Shown piece by piece: positions 11,219-22,140 of a DNA stretch of 62,000 bases (within the stretch, counting starts at the first letter, position 1; the number at the start of each line of letters is the position of its first letter). A program made the translations under genes and the position numbers. Origin of the DNA: Zygnema cylindricum (lineage: Eukaryota > Streptophyta > Zygnematophyceae > Zygnematales > Zygnemataceae); NCBI GenBank assembly GCA_037447655.1, contig JBBHKE010001907.1, positions 32,460 to 94,459 on the forward strand. The letters run 5' to 3'. The notes beneath the pieces were generated by a model. The model saw nothing but the letters and a program-made list of their open reading frames with translations. It made no database searches and was not told the DNA's origin.

Positions 11219-12429
11219 CTAAACATCGTTAATCGCAAAACGGAAATCATAAATGTGAAGTTTAAGCGGCTGAATGCACAAACGTTTTTCTGTTCGAGCG
11301 AATAATCGCTTGTATCGGTTCACGGCATGGTCGACGAAAGTTTTATTGTGACCACCAACGTCTTCTTGCGGCTGTTTGTGTCCACGCTTCGCATATTCTC
11401 GGCCGCCCAGGTTGGCGGAGGCTGTAGCATGACGGAGCCTTGACACAGCCTCAACACTCGATGGAACGCCAGATGTCGTGACGTCATCGATATTGCATGT
11501 GCACCTGACAAACTCAGCCCATGGTACTCGTCACCATAATCTCTCGTGACAACCTTGAACCATAATTTAAAAGTAGGTGAAAGTAGGCCTATATAATATG
11601 CCTATTGTACGCAAAACATACAATATGCCTTTACGACCCATATTGTATTGGTCAAAAAATGAAGAAAATGGGTAACATGCTTGAGTTGCACATCGATCGA
11701 TAGAGAATTAAACGTCATATCTAAATTTTGAAAAACATTCGGACAAAAATATTTTTTCTCTAAGTTTTGAGGAATTTTCTATGTAAACCGTCAGATTTGG
11801 ACGATCGGACGGTCGCTGATCTAAGTAGCGATCTTAAGAAGATCACTTGAAAAGCCCATAACACAACTTACGATAGTACAATCTGTCATATTCGTGTCTG
11901 CAATTTTGAAGGCCACACTAAATGAAGCCTCAAATTGACCAACCAGGTTGCCCGTCCGTGTTTTTTTTTTTTTTTCCAGGTTTTCTTTCCCGCGGAATGT
12001 CAACCTATGCCGTGTCAGTTTGCTAAAAAAAATTGTCGGGTGGTTTGCGCTGTACCATGATCATATGTCAGATTTGTACGATTGTACAAGAGTGCCCACA
12101 ACGTACACCCATACAATATGCCTACTCTACGCGAGTTTAGTGCCAAGTTTTGTGCGCCTACCAAAGGCCTACCATAAAAACACCTACTATTGAACTATGC
12201 CTTGAACTCAGTCCATGGGACACGTCATTGTAAGTGCATGTGCGACTGAACCACCGAGCACATAGAACTCCACCACCCCACGAGGTGGCGTGGTAGAAAA
12301 CTCTGACCGTACAGGAGTTTGTCCTTTACCGGATCTGCATTCATTTCCTGTTCAGCGGTTTCCTGTTCGTGCAAACTGTCGACTCTGGCACTCGATTCGC
12401 AGGCTGCGTCGCATCAAAGCCGAAGTAAG
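11219..12429. repeat. Dispersed repeat R1, copy 1 (left part)
   Basis: Similar in order to 21560-22150 and to 35600-36530. Shared words include AACTCAGCCCATGG (or close variants), GTAAGTGCATGTGC, GTCCTTTACCGGAT and AAGCCGAAGTAAG. This copy is cut at 12429 by copia B and resumes after 19171 with the pyrimidine-rich part. I recognise no protein in it. Confidence 0.65.
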
Positions 12430-12574
12430 TGTTGAAAAGTGATATTTTGTATTCTACCTTTGTGAGTCCTCCAGTTTTTATACTTGTCGTAGTCACTAAG
12501 AATTGACAGGCAACCATGGCTGTCTTAAACAGATAAGAGGATAGACAGAAGACAAAGCTCTTGTTAAAAGATAA

Positions 12575-12660
12575 GTTGCCATAAACAGGCTTTGATCTTG
12601 TAACCTCCGGACGAAGGCCGTATGGAATAAGGGCCTGCCTTATCCGTTAGGCTTTGATGT
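12575..12660 (-). other. Antisense tRNA-like block in the copia B 5' LTR
   Basis: The minus strand reads TAACGGATAAGGC (12637-12649), like the D-arm/A-box of arginine tRNAs, followed by GGTTACAAGATCAAAGCC (12588-12605), a weak B-box. The 3' LTR copy at 18236-18330 has the same arrangement. Confidence 0.55.
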
Positions 12661-13163
12661 TTCGTAACATATATTGTATTTGATAGTTATATAAGGTGAT
12701 AATCACGGCATATTTCATTTAACATCTTACGAAACGAACAGCAACATGGAACGTGTGGTACCGCACGAAATGCAGTACCACACGAAATAAATGAAACAAG
12801 CATTTTATATCGACGGACGAAATTTAATGTCGCGATTGATGGTTCCCAAAGCAAAAATGAATTTCACGCGGTCAACACGGAACATTCACCGGTGAAATTC
12901 TACGATCATCATTTATTCGGCGCGTCGTCAGATCCAACAGCTGAAATCGAACGCCCTAAAAAGAACGGACGGCACGCATGAGTACTGGTATGCTGAAACA
13001 TCTATCTAGGAGCAGTTCGGCGAAATGGGAGGAAATGACACGTGGCATCATCCTATTGGATGACAGGAAGAGAAAAGGGACAGAATGACGTTGACCTATT
13101 AGCCACGTGGCAAACCAAGAGTGGTGCCGAATATATCCGTACATAAAGTACGCGGCTTCTGTA

Positions 13164-13379
13164 CATCCTGAATCTCTATAAGCGTAAATGTTTGCTTCGC
13201 CACTTAAAACATCTTTTCTCGGTACACACTTTTTTAATATTCAATTTGAGACCGCCAATCAAAAGTTGAGAGTGTAAGCTTTCAATTGCAACCGTCAGAT
13301 CCACAATGCGACAATCGTGTACGGAGAAAAGATGTTTTAAATGGCAAAAAAACATTTACGCTAATAGATATTCACGGTG
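13164..13379. mobile_element. TA-targeting MITE in the copia B 5' LTR
   Basis: 216 bp with terminal inverted repeats of about 63 bases (left end starts CATCCTGAATCTC, the right end on the opposite strand CACCGTGAATATC). It is flanked by TA at 13162-13163 and 13380-13381. The 3' LTR of the same element has the uninterrupted site CTGTACTTTA with a single TA at 18823-18824, which proves the boundaries and duplication. No coding capacity. A TA duplication fits Tc1/mariner-type transposition. Confidence 0.96.
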
Positions 13380-13709
13380 TACTTTATATTTACCATAATT
13401 AGGGTACTATATTTTGATTGGTTTAGAATACCTATTAGGAGTTTTTCAGGACTTAGAAATAATATTGAAAAGTCCTCTCTCTCCCAGAGGCCATCTGTAC
13501 AAATATGTTGTCTTTGAACAGCCACAACTTAATGCTCAGGTGAGCAAATTCAGTGATTCTTTTTGCACCAGACTCAAATAAGTCTAAGCTACACAAAAGT
13601 TTAGTCATTCAGAGTTTTTGCGTCCCAGGGTGGGACTTATTCATTGTCAAAGTCAAAAGTGCATATACTATCCTAGAGGCTTAACATAAGCTGGACATTC
13701 TGTGTACCA

Positions 13710-14645
13710 ATGGAGGTCACAGAATTACAGGTTATGGGCCCACCCTCTAGGGTGCCCCTTTTTAATTGAACAGGGTTCATTTATTGGGAAACCATGATGA
13801 GGGGTGCATTGTTTGAAAAACGGCTATGGGGCATTGTGAGTGGCCGTGTGTGTCGGCCATCCGCTAAATTGGGAGTTCTACCAAGATTTGGAGGATCTCG
13901 GTTCATTGGAGGATCTACATGGGCAGAGGGGGTGGAAGATGTTGCAAAAAACACCATGTCTGATAAAGGGAAGGAGAAAATAACACCGATGGGTAGTGGA
14001 TCGACTCCAGTAGCACCTGTTCAGAAAACAGAGGCGAATGATACTAAAATCTGGGATTTCAACAATATTGTGGCAACTCATTTTATTCTTGGGCGTCTCA
14101 ATCAGGGAGTGGCTACACCTCATCTTCATGTGGAGAGCGCAGACGAGTTGTGGGAAGCAATTGTCGACAATTACAAGAGCTGTACGATTCAGCACCAGAA
14201 GCTGACAGATACGAAGGTACATGCATATTTGTACAAAGGGGGAAAGATGTTAGAATTCTGTATTGATTGGGCTGGGTTATTCATGGAGTTAGAAAGTGCA
14301 GGGAAAAGGGAGACCGAGAAAGAGAAGGTGAACACTTTGCTAATGAAACTCCCAGATGATTATGAGAACATTGTTAACAGGGTCCAAGATTTGTCAGATC
14401 ATCTTTGGATTTGGAATTCTGTTGTGGGGATCAATTTGGTTTGGGAAAGCATCATTGAGATTAGTAGGGGAGAAAGAGTGTTCAAGCGTTGGCTACCGGT
14501 ACTAACTAGGGGGATAAGGATTCCAAGAAACCTTATGGGAACTTTGGTGGAGGAGGAAGAGGAAACCATGAAGGATTTGCACCAAGGGCTCCGAAGAGGC
14601 TTTGCCATTTTTGTAAGAAGCCGAACACTACATCGCGGAGTGCAC
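13710..14645 (+). pseudogene. Copia B gag
   Basis: Gag forms the particle. The conserved start M-E-V-T-E-L-Q-V-M-G-P-P-S-R-V-P begins at 13710 inside the LTR and runs through the primer site, but hits a stop at about 13768. The long frame 13794-14648 then carries the copia Gag body: LFEKRLWGIVSG, KIWDFNNIVATHFILGRL, LMKLPDDYENIVNRV. Near 14600 the frame shifts in the zinc knuckle: CHFCKKPN is in one frame and YIAEC in the next, one base short of a full CX2CX4HX4C motif. Confidence 0.88.
13730..13744 (+). other. Primer-binding site of copia B (half-tRNA type)
   Basis: GGTTATGGGCCCACC follows the LTR directly. It is complementary over all 15 bases to the anticodon arm of plant initiator tRNA-Met (which contains GGUGGGCCCAUAACC) and does not match the usual tRNA 3' end. 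Drosophila copia is known to prime from the 5' half of this same tRNA. Confidence 0.88.
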
Positions 14646-14649
14646 TAAG

Positions 14650-15519
14650 TTGACAGAGTTGAGATTGAAGGAGGAATCGATTGGAAAACCAACCGGAAGG
14701 AAAAAGAAGGCCTTCGTTGCGACACAAGTCGTGGGAGAGGATGCCGATGATGACGATAAAGAATTTCTCCTCAACGAGGAGTTGGAGGTGAAAGGTGAGC
14801 CGGATATTCCAAGGAGGCAAAAGTGTGCTTTCGGTGGAGTGAAAGAAGCTTTTGAAGAAGGATGGATCATTGATTCAGGAGCCTCTATGCATATGTGTAG
14901 AGAAAAACCATTGTTTACCAAAATGAGAAAGATCCCTACAGTAGAGATGCAGTGTGGGGATGGGAGAATAGTGACCACTAATTCAGTGGGATCAGTAGAT
15001 CTGAAGGTCCTAGTTGATGGAAAGACATCCATAGTCACTTTCTTTGATGTTCTTTTTATTCCGGAGTTGAACAAAAATCTTATCTCTACGTCGGTCTTAG
15101 ATGATAAGGGCTTTGGGACTAGTACTAAAAAAAGAGTCTTTGATGTTAGCTGTGAGAATGAAGTGTACTTCACAGCTGAAAAGGATAGCCAAGGAATGTT
15201 TAGGCTGAATTTGTGTAATGGAAAGACGGGAGTTTATTATGCTGGTGTAAGTGATTTGATGATGTGGGATAAAAGATTGGGACATGTGCATCTAGATAGA
15301 TTAAAGGAAATGAAGAAAATGGGTGTAGCTGAGGGAATACATTTAGGGGATAATGAGACTTTGGATGGTTGTAGCGGGTGTGGTCAAGAAAAAGCCCACA
15401 GATTGCCTTTTCCAAAGGTCGCAACATATAATGGTGAAAAGGTTTTAGATTTGGTTCATACTAACATACGGGGACCGGCCAAAGTGAGGGAAAAAATTTA
15501 TGTTTACTATCACGGATGA
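14650..15519 (+). pseudogene. Copia B protease and pre-integrase
   Basis: The 289-residue frame has the retroviral-type aspartic protease site WIIDSGASMHM (catalytic Asp intact) near residue 75. It then has the Gag-pre-integrase region WDKRLGHVHLDRLKEM followed by CSGCGQEKAHRLPFP, the His/Cys zinc site of integrase. It ends in LVHTNIRGP, where the first catalytic Asp of the integrase core is replaced by Asn. The start at 14650 is only the first Met of the open frame; natively the region would be joined to Gag. Confidence 0.88.
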
Positions 15520-16240
15520 TTGGTCTAGATACTCTAAAGTATATTTCTTGAAAAACAAATCTGAGGCTTCCGCTTATTTTAAAGAATATAAAGCATGGAG
15601 TGAAAAGCTCCATGAGACACCTATAAAGAGAGTGAGGAGTGATAATGGGGGAAAATTCACTTCTAACGAGTTTGAGGATTACTTGAAAGAGGAAGGGGTT
15701 CAACACCAAAAGACTGTCCCAAAGAATCTAGAACAAAATGGTGTAGCCGAGAGACTAAATCGGACTTTAAGTGATAGTGCCCGTAGTATGTTGCCAGATA
15801 AAAAGATAAGGAAAAGCTTTTGGGTAGAGGCTATGAATTGTGCTAACTATCTCAAAAATAGAGTCCTTACCTCGGCTATAAAAGGCCAAACACCTTATGA
15901 AAGATGGATCGGAGGAAAACCTAATATATCACACTTAAAGGTGTTTGGAAGTCAAGTGTTTAGTCTAAACACAGAAAAATCTGATTGGAAGTTAGATGCT
16001 AAAGGAAAGCCGGGATACTAGCTTGGGTATGATGAAAATGTAAAAGGATATAGAATTTATGATCTCGGAAGAGAAGACATAATTCTAGTAAAACACTTGG
16101 TAGTTATGGATGAGGGAAAGTCCATAGATCCCTTTAAGTACACCAAATCAGTGAGAATTAGAATTGAATCTGAAAACGAATTAGATTCAGATTCTTCTAA
16201 TCAAACTCCGGTTCAGCATGACCTTGCAGAGAAGGAAAAA
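15500..16240 (+). pseudogene. Copia B integrase core and C-terminus
   Basis: TITDDWSRYSKVYFL, RSDNGGKFTSNEF (second catalytic Asp), and QNGVAERLNRTLSDSARSM (Glu expected at the Ser after Thr-Leu is not obvious) identify the core. YERWIGGKPNISHLKVFGSQVF is the typical copia integrase tail. A TAG at about 16019 replaces a residue that is aromatic in element A. The frame then continues with GYDENVKGYRIYDL to about 16240. Confidence 0.87.
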
Positions 16241-17345
16241 AAAACTAACCAAGAGTGACTCTCTCTTGGAGTCACAACATCTGGTTCAAACCGAGGAAGA
16301 AAATGAGGAAAGACTAGAAATGGACGATGAACGTCCAGATATGGACTCCACGGATAGGGGAGAAGGTGAAGTTGTTCGGAGAAACCCAAGATTACCCTCT
16401 ATCCTAGCGTCTGAGTTTGAAGGAGGGAGGAGAAGCAGTAAGAGAATCCAAGAGAGAGAAGTGAACAACAAGGTAACTAAGCTGTCACATTTGGGCGAAC
16501 CCCAAACTTACTCCAAAGCAGTTAGTAGTCCAGAAGGTGATAGATGGGTGACAGCTATTAATGATGAGATGGCTTCTATTATGGAAGCAAACACATGAGA
16601 GTTGGTGGATTGTCCTCCAGATAGAAAGCCGATAGGATGCAAGTGGGTATTTAAGTTAAAGCTCAATCCAGATAACACTATCGAGCGATACAAGGCCAGA
16701 TTAGTGGCAAAGCGGTTCACACAGAAGGAGGGGATCGATTATGAGGAGACTTTTGCTCCGGTTGTTAGATTTCCCTCTGTCCGCATTCTACTTAGTCTCG
16801 CGGCAGCGGAAGACATGGAAGTACACCAAATGGACATCAAAACCGCTTTTTTACACGGAGAATAGGAAGAAGAGATCTTCATGCGACAACCGGAAGGATT
16901 TGTGGAGAAAGGAGAGGAAAGCAAGGTGTGCAGATTGATAAAGTCCCTTTATGGACTAAAGCAAGCTCCACGCCAATGGAACAAAAAGTTGGACGAGTTT
17001 TTGATGAGTTTGGGATATTTTCAAATCAGTTCAGATCATTGTATCTATTTATTTGAGGACGAGGAAGGTACAATATTCATTGCCATACATGTTGATGATT
17101 AGCTTGTTTTTAGTAAACCAATGTAGAAAATTAATAGATTGAAAAAGGATCTAAAGGGTAGATTTGAAATGAAAGATTTGGGAGAGGCAAAGTACATTTT
17201 GGGAATTCAAATGGAGAGGGATAGAGAAAAGAAAACAATTAGGCTAACTCAAAAGGAAGCAATTGGGAATATGCTTGAAAAAATTCAAATGGAAAAAGCA
17301 AACAGTTGTACGACTCCAATGGACTTAGAGAAGGGAAATTAGGAG
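16218..17345 (+). pseudogene. Copia B reverse transcriptase
   Basis: Readable landmarks: DEMASIMEANT, then TGA where Trp is expected, VDCPPDRKPIGCKWVFKLKL, YEETFAPVVRFPSVRILLS, QMDIKTAFLHGE followed by TAG, LIKSLYGLKQAPRQWNKKL, and HVDD near 17090. The usual Tyr of YVDD is His, and a TAG follows two residues later. LGIQMERDREK follows. At least four stops interrupt the domain, so it is inactive. Confidence 0.9.
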
Positions 17346-18081
17346 AGCTCAGAAGAGGGAGTCTTGATCTTGGATAACGAGCTAGGACCTAAAGAAAGCA
17401 AGTTCATGCAAACTATTCCGTACAGACAGGTCGTCGGTAGTTTGATTTACTTTAGAGACTGTACTCGTCCTGATATAGCTGCAATTATGGGAGTATTAAG
17501 TAGGAGTCTGAATGATCCTAGGAAGAAAGATTGGGAAACGGCCAAAAGGCTTATGCGGTACTTGATAGGAACAAGAGATCTATGATTGCATTTGGGAGGG
17601 GATTACTGACATCACCACTTGGAGTGATGCTAGTTATGGGGATGCTCCGATGAGGAGGTGTACCTCTGGGTATGTGTTGTATGCTGGGAATGGGGCTTGC
17701 TGTTGGAGCAGTAAGCAACAAAAGGTGATTACTCAGTCAACCATGTAGGCTGAGTATATGGCCACGTGTTCGGTTGTGAAAGAATTGATGTGGGTAAAAT
17801 CTTTGCTTCAAGAATTAGGATATATGAAGAGCGGAGTGCAAAAAAAAATTTGTGATAATGAAGCTGCGATTACAATTGCAGCAAACCCTAAGCATCACTT
17901 TAAAGCAAAGCATAGGGATATTCGTTTGAGCTTTGTTAGAGAGAAGGTTGAGAATAGAATAATTAGTTTGGAATATAGACCGGATAAAGAGATGGTAGAA
18001 AATATGATGACTAAGCCGGTTCCTTCTCCCAAGTTAAAATTTTGTAGGGAGAAGTGTGGACTGAAAAAAATGATAGACTAG
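17346..18081 (+). pseudogene. Copia B RNase H
   Basis: Landmarks are IPYRQVVGSLIYF, CTRPDIAAIMGVLSR, the TTWSDASYGDAPMRRCTSGYV region, STM followed by TAG, then YMATCSVVKELMWVKSLLQE and HRDIRLSFVREKVENRI. It ends at 18081 immediately before the polypurine tract. A TGA near 17582 replaces Trp. Confidence 0.88.
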
Positions 18082-18094
18082 AAAACAAGGGGAG
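18078..18094 (+). other. Polypurine tract of copia B
   Basis: CTAGAAAACAAGGGGAG abuts the 3' LTR at 18095 and matches the tracts of A and E. Confidence 0.85.
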
Positions 18095-19171
18095 TGTTGA
18101 AAAGTGATATTTTGTATTCTACCAATTTGAGTCCAGTTCTCATACTTGTCGTAGTCAGTGAGAATTGACAGGCAGCCATGGCTCTCGTAGACAAGTGAGA
18201 GGATAGACAAAAGAGAAAGCTCCTGTAAAAAGATAAGTTGCCATTGACGGGCTTTGATCCTGTAACCTCCGGACGAAGGCCGTACGGAATAGGCGCCCGC
18301 CTTATCCGTTAGGTTTTGATGTTTCCTAACATATGTTGTGTTTGATAGTTATTTAATGTGATATACACGACATATTTCATTTAAGATCTTACGAAACAAA
18401 ACGCAACATGAAACGTGTGGTTTCACACGAAATGCAATACCGCACGAAATAAATGAAACAAACATTTGATATCGACGGACGAAATTAAATATCGCGAGCG
18501 ATGGTTCACAATGCAAGAATGAATTTCATGCGGTCAACACGAAACATTGACCGGTGAAATTCAACGGTCAACATTTATTCGGCGCGCCGTCAGATCCAAC
18601 GGCTGAAATCGAACGTCGTAAAAAGAACGGACGACACGCATGAGTGCCGGTATGCCGCAACTACTATCTGGATCAGTTCGGCAAAATGGGAGGAAATGAA
18701 ACGTGGCATCATCCTATTGAATGACCGGAAGAGAAAAGGGACAGAATGACGTTGACCTATTAGCCACGTGGCAGACCACGAGTGGTGCCGAATATATCCG
18801 TACATAAAGTACGCGGTTTCTGTACTTTATATATACGATAATTAGGGAACTCTATTTTGATTGGTTTAGAATAGCTATTAGAAGTTTTTCAGGACTTAGA
18901 AATAATATTGAAAAGTCCTCCCTCTTCAGAGGCCATCTGTACAAATATGCTCTCTTTGAACAACCATAACCTATTGCTCAGGTGAGCAAATTTAGTGATT
19001 CTTTTTGCACCAAACTCAGGAGAGTCTAAGCTACACAGGAGTGTAGTCATTCAGAGGTTTTGCGTCTCAGGGTGGGACTTATTCATTGTCAAAGTCAAAA
19101 GTGCATATACTATCCTAGAGGCTTCACATAAGCTGGACATTCTGTGTACCAATGAAGGTCATAGAATTACA
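18095..19171 (+). repeat. 3' LTR of copia B
   Basis: 1077 bp, TG to CA. It lacks the MITE present in the 5' LTR and contains the antisense tRNA-like block at 18236-18330. The two LTRs differ at scattered positions by eye, more than the pair in element E, so this insertion is older. Confidence 0.94.
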
Positions 19172-19176
19172 GTAAG

Positions 19177-19960
19177 GGCGTAGGACAAATGTTGTACCTG
19201 ACCGTACCACGCCTTACTATTACTAGTCGGAATGAGAAAGCTTTTAAGGTTTTGCGGATTGGCTAGGCGGAGGAGCTAGAACAAGGTTTTTAGGGTTGAA
19301 TGGCGCGGGAAGGCAAAAGAAGGATGGGCGACAAGGGAGATAGGCAAAGAGGGCCTCTCGAAGGACAAAAGCGCAGAATAAGAAGACACTACCGCGGCTA
19401 AAGATGGTAGCTTTTGCACAATTCTCTCTCCCTCTCTTTGTCTCTCCATCTCTCCCCCTTTTTTCCCTTTTTTTTTCTTTTCCTGTCCTTTTTTTTCTCT
19501 TTCCTTTCCTTTCCTTTTGTGTCGTCTTTTTTTTTTTTTTTTTTTCCCTTTTTTCCTTTTCTTTCCTTTCCCTGTTTTCCTTTCCTTTCCTTACTGTTCC
19601 CTCCCTGCCCTTCCTTTTTTCTTTCCTTACGTTGCCTTGTCTTTCTTGTCCATTTGTTTTTTTCCTTTCGTCCTTTATTTCCTTTCCAATTTCCTTTCAT
19701 TTTGTTTTATCTGCATTTTGCTTTTCACTCCTTTCCCTTCCTTATTTTTTTTTTTTTTTCATCCTTTTTGCAAGTGCCAGCTCGCAGTTGCGCCTTTCTT
19801 GGCAGTTGTCGATTTGCGGGCGATTATGTGTTTGTCTATATCATCCTGTTGTTATATTTGTTGCATTGTGGCAGGAATTGCTCCGACTCGAGCTTTGATG
19901 CAAGCTGAGGATGGCGGTACTGTGCTTTGGATTCATTGTTTGTTTAACCTTTGAGCAAAT
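19177..19960 (+). repeat. Pyrimidine-rich dispersed repeat R1, copy 1 (right part)
   Basis: Shares GGCGCGGGAAGG, GGAAGGATGGG-like words, a long TTTCCTTTCC tract (19425-19765) and GTGCCAGCT followed by GCAGTTGCGC with 37880-38550. All + strand frames are open through the C/T tract because of its composition; I do not treat these as proteins. Confidence 0.75.
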
Positions 19961-20039
19961 TACTTCGCGTTACATCTAACTTTGGTAATCGTTTTTCAAC
20001 GGAGGATCCAAAAATATGTATCTTGACATCATATAAAAG

Positions 20040-20540
20040 TTGAAGTGAGAAAGTATTTAGGGTTTTGAGGATGGGCGAGTCGAAAAACGAGCTAAAAAAA
20101 GAAGGTTTTTTAGGGTTCAAAGTCGTGGAGAGGTAATATAATGAGGGGCGACTATAAAGATATGTTGAGATGGCCTTTCGAAAGGACAAAAGCGTAAGAT
20201 AGGGCTTAGTAGAGGAGATGAGGTTTGTACCTTCTTTCGACTTCTATCTTCCTCTCTCCGTCTCTAGCTCTCTAACCCTCCATCCCTCTCACCTTCTCCC
20301 CCACTTCTTTATTTTTCTTATCCTTTTCGTTCTCTTTCCCATTTCTTTCGTTTCTTTTCTTATCATTTTTTTTCCACTCCTTTCCTCTCCTTTACCTTCT
20401 TTTTCTCCCCTCTCTTTTCGGTTATTTGTATTCCCATTTTCATTTCGTTTCCTTTATTTTCAATTCCTCCCTTTTTTTTTCTTTTCTTTTTCATGCCTTG
20501 CCTTGCCAAAAAAAACAACAACAACAGGGTTTCACGATTA
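20040..20540 (+). repeat. Pyrimidine-rich dispersed repeat R1, partial copy
   Basis: TTTAGGGTTTTGAGGATGGGC, GCCTTTCGAAAGGACAAAAGC and the following C/T tract parallel 19240-19760. It lacks the GTGCCAGCT segment and ends in a short CAACAACAACA run. Confidence 0.7.
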
Positions 20541-21555
20541 AACCCACTTTACTATAGTATTGGTAATATTCGGATGGTGAAACAAACAGGTAGGTTTCTC
20601 CTATTTTATTTTGCAGCTCTAATATTTTATCTCTAATATCTCACAATAGGTGCAACAATGTAAATTAACCTGGTCACGTTTACATAATCCTACTATTATC
20701 GGAATTTTGACCTAAGTATGGCAACCCTCTCTGTCTTGTAATACACCGTGCCAAAAATATTTAGTTGTTACATTTCAAGTTAGGGCTCAACCTTCAGCGA
20801 AATCAATGCAATATGATCATATTAATTTGACTAAAATGACTTCCGAAGCGTTACAAAAAATGCCAATCGCTAGAAAGAGTCATAGAAAGAACCGCCAAAT
20901 ATTTGTTAGACTTTAGAACACGTTAGTCATCGAAATCAATCTCGCATAACATGTTCAAATTTGTTTGTATACCTTCGGATTTGTCTGCCAATCATTCTTA
21001 AAGTTAAAACCGTTTTGTAAATACTTTTGCGGTATAAAGTTTTCATGCTAAAAAAACCTTAATCCATAACTAACCATATCAATTGCGAAAGGTTGTTTGA
21101 AGTAATAACTTTGAATGTGTGTATGTATTAGAAAATTCATGAGACAATTTTTAAACTATGCAACTTACAACTGAAGAATAACAACACGCATTAGTTGTAG
21201 TAAGTAGTCATAAAAACAAGATCGCCATGTACTCTAGTTTGTACTATTCACGAAAGCATTGAAAAAAAATATCCTAAAAAGTGTAAGTACTTTGAAGACC
21301 TCAAAACTATACATACCCGTTTTTGAATGACGAGTCTTTATTGCTAATCAGATAAACAATGACTTGATTTGAAAGAAGCTAAATTCGAGGACCAAGTATC
21401 AATACAAGTGCATTCTTCAATATATGAGCTTAATCATATTAAAGGGTTCCAATCGATCTTACGGTATTTCTAAAAAATTAACGATGTTTATGTTTTGTTT
21501 TTTAGCATGTAGTAAGTTTGTGTTTGTTGGTACTTTTTAGTTTTGGCAAACCGGT
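20541..21555. other. Unassigned AT-rich DNA
   Basis: No gene, RNA or element boundary recognised. Confidence 0.6.
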
Positions 21556-21559
21556 AGTA

Positions 21560-22140
21560 CTTCGAACACCTGAATGAGCACATGTAATCGACCACGTTTG
21601 TATGCGAATGTTGAAACACGAAATGAGGCAGGTTCGCAACAAACTGTGAAGTTTAGGCGAAAAGACGCACAAATGTTTATCTGTTCAAGCGAATCGATGA
21701 AAAGATATCGGTTGTATCGGTCCACGGGAATGGTTGCCGCAAGTTCGAATGTGAAGGCGAAGGTCGTCTTGTGGATGTTTTTGTTGCCACCCATCGCGTA
21801 TTCTGTGCCGCTCAGGCTGTGGTGCAATCATGGCAGCACAGACATGACAGCGACAGACGATTAGAGCATGACGCGGCCTTAAAACCGCCTCAAACATTAG
21901 ATAGAACACTATTTACGGTGACGTAATTGGAATTGCGTGTGCATATGATGAACTGAGCCCATGGACCTCGTCACCGGAATCTCCTCCTGTGAAAGTATTT
22001 TGCTCAGTTCATGGGACACGTCATTGTAAGTGCATGTGCAACTGAACCACCAAAATCATGGAACTCCTCCACTTGACAAAGCAACGTCGGAGGAACTCTG
22101 ACCGTGCAAGAGTGTGTCTTTTACCGGATGTGGATTCGCT
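21560..22140. repeat. Dispersed repeat R1, copy 2 (left part only)
   Basis: Parallel to 11255-12340: GGTTGTATCGGTCCACGG, GAACTGAGCCCATGG, GTAAGTGCATGTGC and TCTTTTACCGGATG occur in the same order. It passes directly into reverse-transcriptase-like sequence at about 22141. Confidence 0.65.

Larger units (their letters stand above)
12430..13729 (+). repeat. 5' LTR of copia B, containing a MITE
   Basis: 1300 bp including a 216-bp insertion plus a 2-bp duplication; without these it is 1082 bp, close to the 1077-bp 3' LTR. Starts TGTTGAAAAGTG, ends GAATTACA. The ATG at 13710, 20 bases before the LTR end, opens the Gag frame. Confidence 0.95.
12430..19171 (+). mobile_element. Ty1/copia LTR retrotransposon B, full structure, mutated
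   Basis: 6742 bp with both LTRs and target-site duplication GTAAG at 12425-12429 and 19172-19176. Order: 5' LTR, primer site, gag, protease, integrase, reverse transcriptase, RNase H, polypurine tract, 3' LTR, which is the Ty1/copia arrangement. Most coding sequence is readable but stops and frameshifts break it in many places. Changes such as TGG to TGA or TAG and GAG to TAG point to random decay, not a variant genetic code. The 5' LTR is longer than the 3' LTR because of a 216-bp MITE. It inserted into dispersed repeat R1. Confidence 0.95.

Noticed and set aside
16018-17750. Frequent in-frame TAG/TGA in copia B could mean a reassigned genetic code
   Set aside because: Stops include TAG, TGA and, in element A, TAA. 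They replace Trp, Glu and Leu codons as single-base changes, alongside frameshifts. This is decay, and element E keeps long conventional frames.
19404-19954. Three overlapping long + strand ORFs in a Phe/Ser/Leu-rich tract
   Set aside because: They arise from a stop-poor C/T tract that is open in all frames and belongs to a dispersed repeat; the same occurs at 37.9-38.6 kb.
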